64,000 nt of DNA from positions 107,426,570 through 107,490,569 of the forward strand of contig OZ025239.1 of assembly GCA_964019155.1 (NCBI GenBank), read 5' to 3'. Shown in pieces: positions 58,380-64,000 of this stretch. The stretch is from Osedax fenrisi (taxonomy: Eukaryota > Annelida > Polychaeta > Sabellida > Siboglinidae). The translations under genes were made by a program, and so were the position numbers. Every line of letters begins with the position of its first letter. Position 1 is the first letter of the stretch. A model generated the notes under the pieces. The model had not been told where the DNA came from and did not search any database. It saw only the letters and a list, made by a program, of their open reading frames with translations.

Positions 58380-60048
58380 TATTATAACTACTTTGGGCAT
58401 GCATATAAGTTAGACACTTGTTATCATAATTATATAGTATAATGAATGAGTTTATATAAAAATTATAAAAAGTAAATATTATACTTTTAGTAATATAATA
58501 ATTTGATATCACCTAGCGTCCCTATAGTTGAACTATATGACATCTTGCATTTAGTTAGCTGTAACCTAATTATGATATCAACAAAATAAATAAGTAGACT
58601 ATTATTTTAACTATATGGGTTATAAATAACCATTACTTTTTATAAAAATAGGATATAGTTTTTATATCACAATATAGAATATATGATACAAATTTATATA
58701 GGATTTATTTATAATAATCAAGTAATTATATTTGCATTTGATCAGTAATTTAAAAGATTCTTAGAATCATTCTATTTGAAATTAATTTGTAATAGGCCCT
58801 ATTACTAATAGGGTATTCATTATTAATTTAAAGGGTAATAAAAATGAAAAAAGTAGTTTTAAATGTTGTGAAAAAACTTGTTAAATTTTAAATAAACAAT
58901 ATTATATTTATTATATTAAATATATATTATTTTTTAGATATCAATGAATCAATTATCGGCTTTAATTTAAATGAATAAAACTAATTTTTTCAGTACACGA
59001 TATAGCTAAATCATTTTTGTAAATACGAATACTAATATTAAAATTAAATATTAGTTTATATATGTATATATGTATGTAAGCATAATAAATAAAATATAAT
59101 TATATTTTTATAAAAAATTAATAAAATGTATTCTACTAAAAGACAAATAAATATTGGCCTATGATTAGATTATATTAGAATATTATGTTATTATAAATCA
59201 ATACAATAATAGAAAATCTAATGAAAAAAAAATATATATTTATAATAAATATTAGAAAATAATTGTATATAAAAACTAAAAATATAAATACAATAGCTTT
59301 AATTAAAATATATTGTTTAAATTGACGAAATACCAATAAATAATAAATACATATATATCTAACCTACGTTAATAAACTACAATTAATTAGAATACATTTA
59401 ATGAAAAATTTAATTAAAAAATAAAACAATGAACGTAGAAATTAGTCACGTGGTAGTAACCGTTTTATAATATTCCTCTCCAATATTTACATATGAATCC
59501 ATAAACATGGAACGACATGTCTATGTATAAATACAATAAATACTATAATGTCATTAATATTACCAATATATATAGTGAATATCATTATTATGATATCATG
59601 TATTTTCTATTAATCAATATCTAGCCACTATAATTTGCGTACAATAATTTATTTTAATATATAGAAAGAGAAATAATCATCTAAAAAATATTTATTTTAC
59701 AAATTCAGATCACATGTATTTACACAAAAGTAAATTACAATGTCATTATGACATACTTATTATAATACAGCTGGAATTCTTTATTGACTATACACTATAA
59801 ACTATATAAAGCTAATATTAAATTCAATTAGAATGATTTAAATTATATTTAAACACATAAATATATATTATCTACACTTATATCACTATTAATAATCCTT
59901 ATTTAAGTACTGCGGAATCTCTAGTATTAGTCAAACCTCCTTAACCCAGAGGTTATAAGAGGTATTGCTATTATGAGGTACTATTCAGAAAGTATTAGGG
60001 GAGAAATAAAGTTATATGTGGGGAACCAAAAAAACAATAACATATAAT
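58380..60048. other. Non-coding AT-rich stretch
   Basis: No gene recognised. About 58438-58570 is a diverged relative of 20449-20580, and an AGGTTATAAGAGGT motif near 59950 resembles the palindrome family at 2538. Confidence 0.6.
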
Positions 60049-60403
60049 CTTTAAATACTTCTTAAAGCAGTTTATAAAGCAATTTTAATCAGATTTTCGA
60101 ACATTCAAATTTAGACATTTTTAAAACATATTTTTACTGATTTAATAATTAAGTATTAAACCTGATTTAATTCTGATTTAATAATATCTGATATCTTAAG
60201 ATATATTTAAATCTGTCAACATTTATTACTGGATATTATTAAATCAGGCTTTATATATTATATAGATTATAATCCTTAATTATTAAAGCAGTAGAAATAT
60301 GTTTTAAAAACGCTTAAATCAGTTGTATTAAAGCAGATTTTAAATCAGAATATTCGAAAATCTGATTAAAATTGCTTTATATACTGCTTTAATAAGTATT
60401 TAA
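60049..60403. repeat. Foldback element with about 48-bp arms
   Basis: The left arm (TTAAAGCAGTTTATAAAGCA, then ATTTTAATCAGATTTTCGAA) recurs inverted at the right end with few changes. The interior repeats TTTAAATCTG/CAGATTTAAA words. Confidence 0.87.
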
Positions 60404-60978
60404 ATCTGTTTAAATCAATGTAAAATTATATATATTAAATGTATATATTATATCCATTATATGTAACATCCTAAAGTATTATGTAACAATTCTTTGACAA
60501 TTCGATATTGTAATTATTCAAAAGGATATGTTTACCTCCTATATTTACAACTATTACAGTATTACAATTTATTTCACGTAAATAGATACAATTGTACACT
60601 TAAATTTTAAATTTAAGTGACATATCTTTTCTTCGCAAAATCATTGTCTATAGACAATGATAATGTATATATCACACTTCGAGATTTATCAATTAAACAT
60701 GGTTATATATATATTGATGTGATATAGGAACATTGGAGAGGAAAGTTGAGTTCGAAGCTATTGACCTCAACCACGATTTAATTATTATATATCTACGAAA
60801 AATACGATTGTTCGATGGGTTGGTCATATATAAGACGCGTAGGAGAGTAGACATCAGAAATAAAATGTTTCATCTCTGGAGGATTTTAAACGATGTAATC
60901 GCATGTATCTTCTATTAAACATTATAATGTTCTTTTTAGGTACTACTTATATATATATATATATAGGATATTTATGAG

Positions 60979-61046
60979 GATATTATCAATACCTCCAATA
61001 TCCTCGAGGTTATGATCATAACCTAATAGAGTTTTTAGGAGGTCTT
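60979..61046. repeat. Inverted repeat related to the 38-bp palindrome
   Basis: CAATACCTCCAATATCCTCG ... TTTTTAGGAGGTCTTGAT, an imperfect relative of the palindrome at 2538-2575 with a TTATGATCATAA insertion. Confidence 0.6.
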
Positions 61047-61149
61047 GATATAATATGTGTATCTCATACAGTATATTCTTTCACATATACATAATTATAT
61101 TTATTAAAATATTTTAATAATATATATTATATATATTATAATTGAGGTG

Positions 61150-62109
61150 TATGGGGTGTTTGGTATCTTATTACATACATCCAACTGTCTTGCATTGGCT
61201 CCACGTGCCGCACCCTGGTAACCTTTTAATTACGGGCTAAAATGCAAGAGGGGAGCTAAGAAGGGAAAACAGGCACCACTTAGTTTAAAGGCCTATTGAA
61301 AGAATATGAATACAACTAATAACAACAACATGCCGGATCGGTTGAGCCCCGGATTAACAACGACAGCGCATTTCATCGGTAACCTCCAGGATGAACGTGT
61401 AAAATGTGATACTGGAAAAACAAACGAACGAACAAATTAAACGTTTAAACGTTTTTGTATAGGTATATTGGTTTATTTTATTTATAACTTGTTCTGTTTT
61501 TATATATATATATATGTTTCAAATTTATTATACAATTAAAATATAAATATAAATTAATAAAGTACCTACTATTATTACAGATTTTGGTAAGTATTACATT
61601 ATTTGTTTGTTTCATTCTAGTATTGGTTTATTTGATTTTTAATATGTTCTGTTTATAATATATTTAAAATTTAACATTTAAAATTTAACATTTAAAATTT
61701 AACATTTAAATATTAAATTATATAACTAATAATTTATTACTAAAACAGGGTACAAGATGAAGAATTCTATAAAGTTAAAGTAGAAATTGAATATTTCGAT
61801 GCCACTTACAAAATAATGTATTTTATTTCTATTTTCGATTATTTTTACGCTATCTTTTATTTCTATTTTGATCATTTTTCGTTTATTTTTACTATATGAT
61901 TTATTTCTACTTTCGATTGTTTTTCGTTTATTTTTACGGTAACTGTAAAACGTTTTAATTTCCTTAATTTTTTAATTTCGTATTATTCTTTATTTATTTC
62001 TATAACGTATGTTATCGTTAGCAAATATTTATACTTTATATTTTCGATTATATTTTCGGCTATGTATTTGCTTAAATAAATTATCAATCAAAAAAGAAAC
62101 AACGATTGA
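61150..62109 (+). other. Probable 5' UTR of the terminal LINE
   Basis: A relatively G+C-rich block at 61150-61420 (CCACGTGCCGCACCCTGG, ATGCCGGATCGGTTGAGCCC) followed by AT-rich sequence with TTTATTTTTAC-type repeats leads directly into the endonuclease. I infer LINE 5' sequence from the position only. Confidence 0.35.
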
Positions 62110-64000
62110 CTTCTATTATCACATTTGGTACATGGAATGTAAGATCATTAAGAAGTTGTGGAAGATTAGAAGAACTTGCTAATTAATTAGATAGAATTCA
62201 GATGGAATATCATATGACTATAAGAAACAAGGTGGAATGGAAATGGAAAAGTAATAACATAAAATGGTCATATATTTATCTACAACGGACTTGATAAAAA
62301 ATATATGCAAGGAGTTGCTTTTCTCGTAAATAATTATTTACGCTATTTAAAGAGCTAACAAATTCAATTCTAAATATTACCATAGTTCCAAGCAGAATAA
62401 TATCTATTAGAATACAAGCTATCCCATTCAACTGTACATTTATCCAAGTTTATGCTCCAACAACTGACTATTCAGAAGAGGAAATCGAGATATTTTACGA
62501 GCAGATAGAAGACACAATTAAACAGACATCACGAAAAGATTTTTTAATAATAATGGGAGATTGGAATGCAAAAGTGGGAGTGGATGCTCACGCTACATGG
62601 CCCAATTGGAAGTTATGCATTAATGCAGTAGGTCGTTTTGGAAATGATATAACAAATTAAAGAGGTGAAAGGCTACTAGAATTTGCTGATAAACACAAGC
62701 TACTACTATCTAACACCATGTATACATGATATATCATCATAACAAATCAAGAATTGCAACATGGCACTCTCCAAACGGTCAGACTCATAATCAAATTGAC
62801 TATATACTTACACCACAACGTTATAAATCAATCATCATAAATACATCTACCAGACCATACCCTGGAGCGGATATAAATAGTGATCATGATTTAGTTCTAT
62901 GCAATATGAAACTAAAACTTTGCATAAATAAAAGATCGAAAACTAGTCGTATACGATACGATCTGGTTAAACTAAGGAATAATGCAACCAATCAACTATA
63001 TACAAATGCTATTCAATCTGATATAAAACATATCACCATAGAAGGTAAATATCCCACAACAATTTGTAATGAGATTGAAATGATTATTACTGAAGCTGCA
63101 ACTAAAATTATTGGAATATATAGAGTAAGAAAATAAGCATGGATCACAAATGATATCTTGGAATTATGTGACAAAAGAAGGGAACTAAAGTCGCACTTAA
63201 AAACAGATCCAAGTAAAAAAGATGAATACAGAAATTTAAACTCTAATATTAGAAAATCAATGAAAAAAGCTAAAGATGATTGGATACAGGATCAATGTGC
63301 ATCAATAAATAAAGATATGGATAACAACAGATCAAATAAAAAAGCATATAATACACTAAAACTACTTACGAAACGAAACCAAAAAAAGACAATGATTATA
63401 CTCGACAAAGATGATAAACCTATAGCTGAACATGGAGCCGTAATGAAACCTTGGACAGAATACTGTAACGAATTATACAAATATCCAATAAAAACTAACG
63501 TGAAACTAAATCATAATGAAGCAAACAAAGCTGAAGCTGACACTTCGTTACCAAGTCTCGAATCTGAAGTTGAACATGCTATCAAATCTCTTAAAGATGT
63601 GAAAACTCCTGGTCCCGACAATATTCCAAGTGAATTAATAAAACACGGTGGGGAAAATCTTCAAAAATTATTAACATCATTATGTCAAATGATATGGAAC
63701 ACCAAAGAATGGCCGATACAATGGACTTGCTCACTTGTTATACCAATACCAAAAAAGGGATATAGCAGAAAATGCTCACATTACAGAACCATCAGTCTTA
63801 TAAATTACGCAAGCAAAATATTATTAAAAATTCTACTGATTCGATTAAATCCACAGGCTGAAAAAATAATATCTGAAGAACAAGCAGGCTTCCGTAAGGG
63901 TAGGAGCACCGTAGAACAAATCACAAACTGTAGAATAATTATGGAAAAACATATAGAAATTCAGAAAGATCTATTTCATAATTTCATAGATTTTAAAAAA
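62110..64000 (+). mobile_element. Non-LTR retrotransposon: endonuclease and start of reverse transcriptase
   Basis: Translated in pieces: FGTWNVRSL (endonuclease start), FIQVYAPTTDYSEEEIE and IIMGDWNAKVG (APE-type endonuclease core), IATWHSPNGQTHNQIDYIL and GADINSDHDLV (His/Asp catalytic end; 62726-63136), a Lys-rich connector, then the RT N-terminus (63500 onwards) with VKTPGPDNIPSELIKHGG, WPIQWTCSLVIPIPKKG, HYRTISLIN, EEQAGFRKGRSTVEQI and the start of domain A (FIDFKK) at the window edge. It contains in-frame stops near 62190, 62658 and 62728 and a frameshift, so this copy is dead in the endonuclease while its RT frame still looks open. It is RTE-like, similar in kind to the minus-strand element at 8839-10890. 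Its 5' UTR may extend back to about 61150. Confidence 0.88.

Noticed and set aside
60733..60918. 61-codon plus-strand frame
   Set aside because: No start context, splice sites or family motif that I recognise; possibly a repeat fragment.

Overview
The window is strongly AT-rich nuclear DNA from a eukaryote. Long introns, canonical GT-AG splice sites and protein sequences close to animal PEX13, RPS7, RNase H1 and Elongin C point to an animal, probably an invertebrate; the sequence alone does not give the species. Coding exons are short islands, visibly richer in G+C, in a background of microsatellites, foldback elements and small transposons.

Layout. 0-7 kb: one exon on the minus strand (404-665), possibly the N-terminus of a cation-chloride cotransporter, then hexamer, dinucleotide and minisatellite arrays, perfect palindromes and a 14-bp array of CRE-like octamers. 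7-11 kb: two broken non-LTR retrotransposons. 13-24 kb: two full-length tRNA-derived SINEs, nested inverted-repeat elements (17.1-20.1 kb), a histone-fold exon resembling POLE4/CHRAC1 (minus, 21148-21312) and more DNA-transposon derivatives, one split by a hAT-like element with a perfect 8-bp target duplication.

24.6-58.1 kb is a block of four conserved genes. PEX13 (+, last five exons) meets RPS7 (-) tail to tail, with 39 bp between stop codons. RPS7 and RNASEH1 (+, eight exons, about 19 kb) start head to head across a short putative bidirectional promoter. RNASEH1 and ELOC (-, three exons) again meet tail to tail. A small unrecognised two-exon gene (41647-42161) lies inside RNASEH1 intron 4. 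Nearly all long introns carry transposon derivatives. From 61 kb to the end is the 5' part of a third LINE (endonuclease and start of reverse transcriptase), cut by the window edge.

The most interesting item is in RPS7 intron 3: eight head-to-tail copies of a C/D-box snoRNA on the host-gene strand. All share an identical guide next to box D', complementary to a conserved LSU rRNA segment, while the second guide region drifts; a ninth decayed copy follows. Several copies with one host intron would be an unusual snoRNA dosage arrangement for an animal. The second highlight is a readable chronology at 47.1-49.3 kb: a pogo-like element inside a hAT-like element inside a SINE that also carries another hAT-like element, with target duplications marking each hAT insertion.
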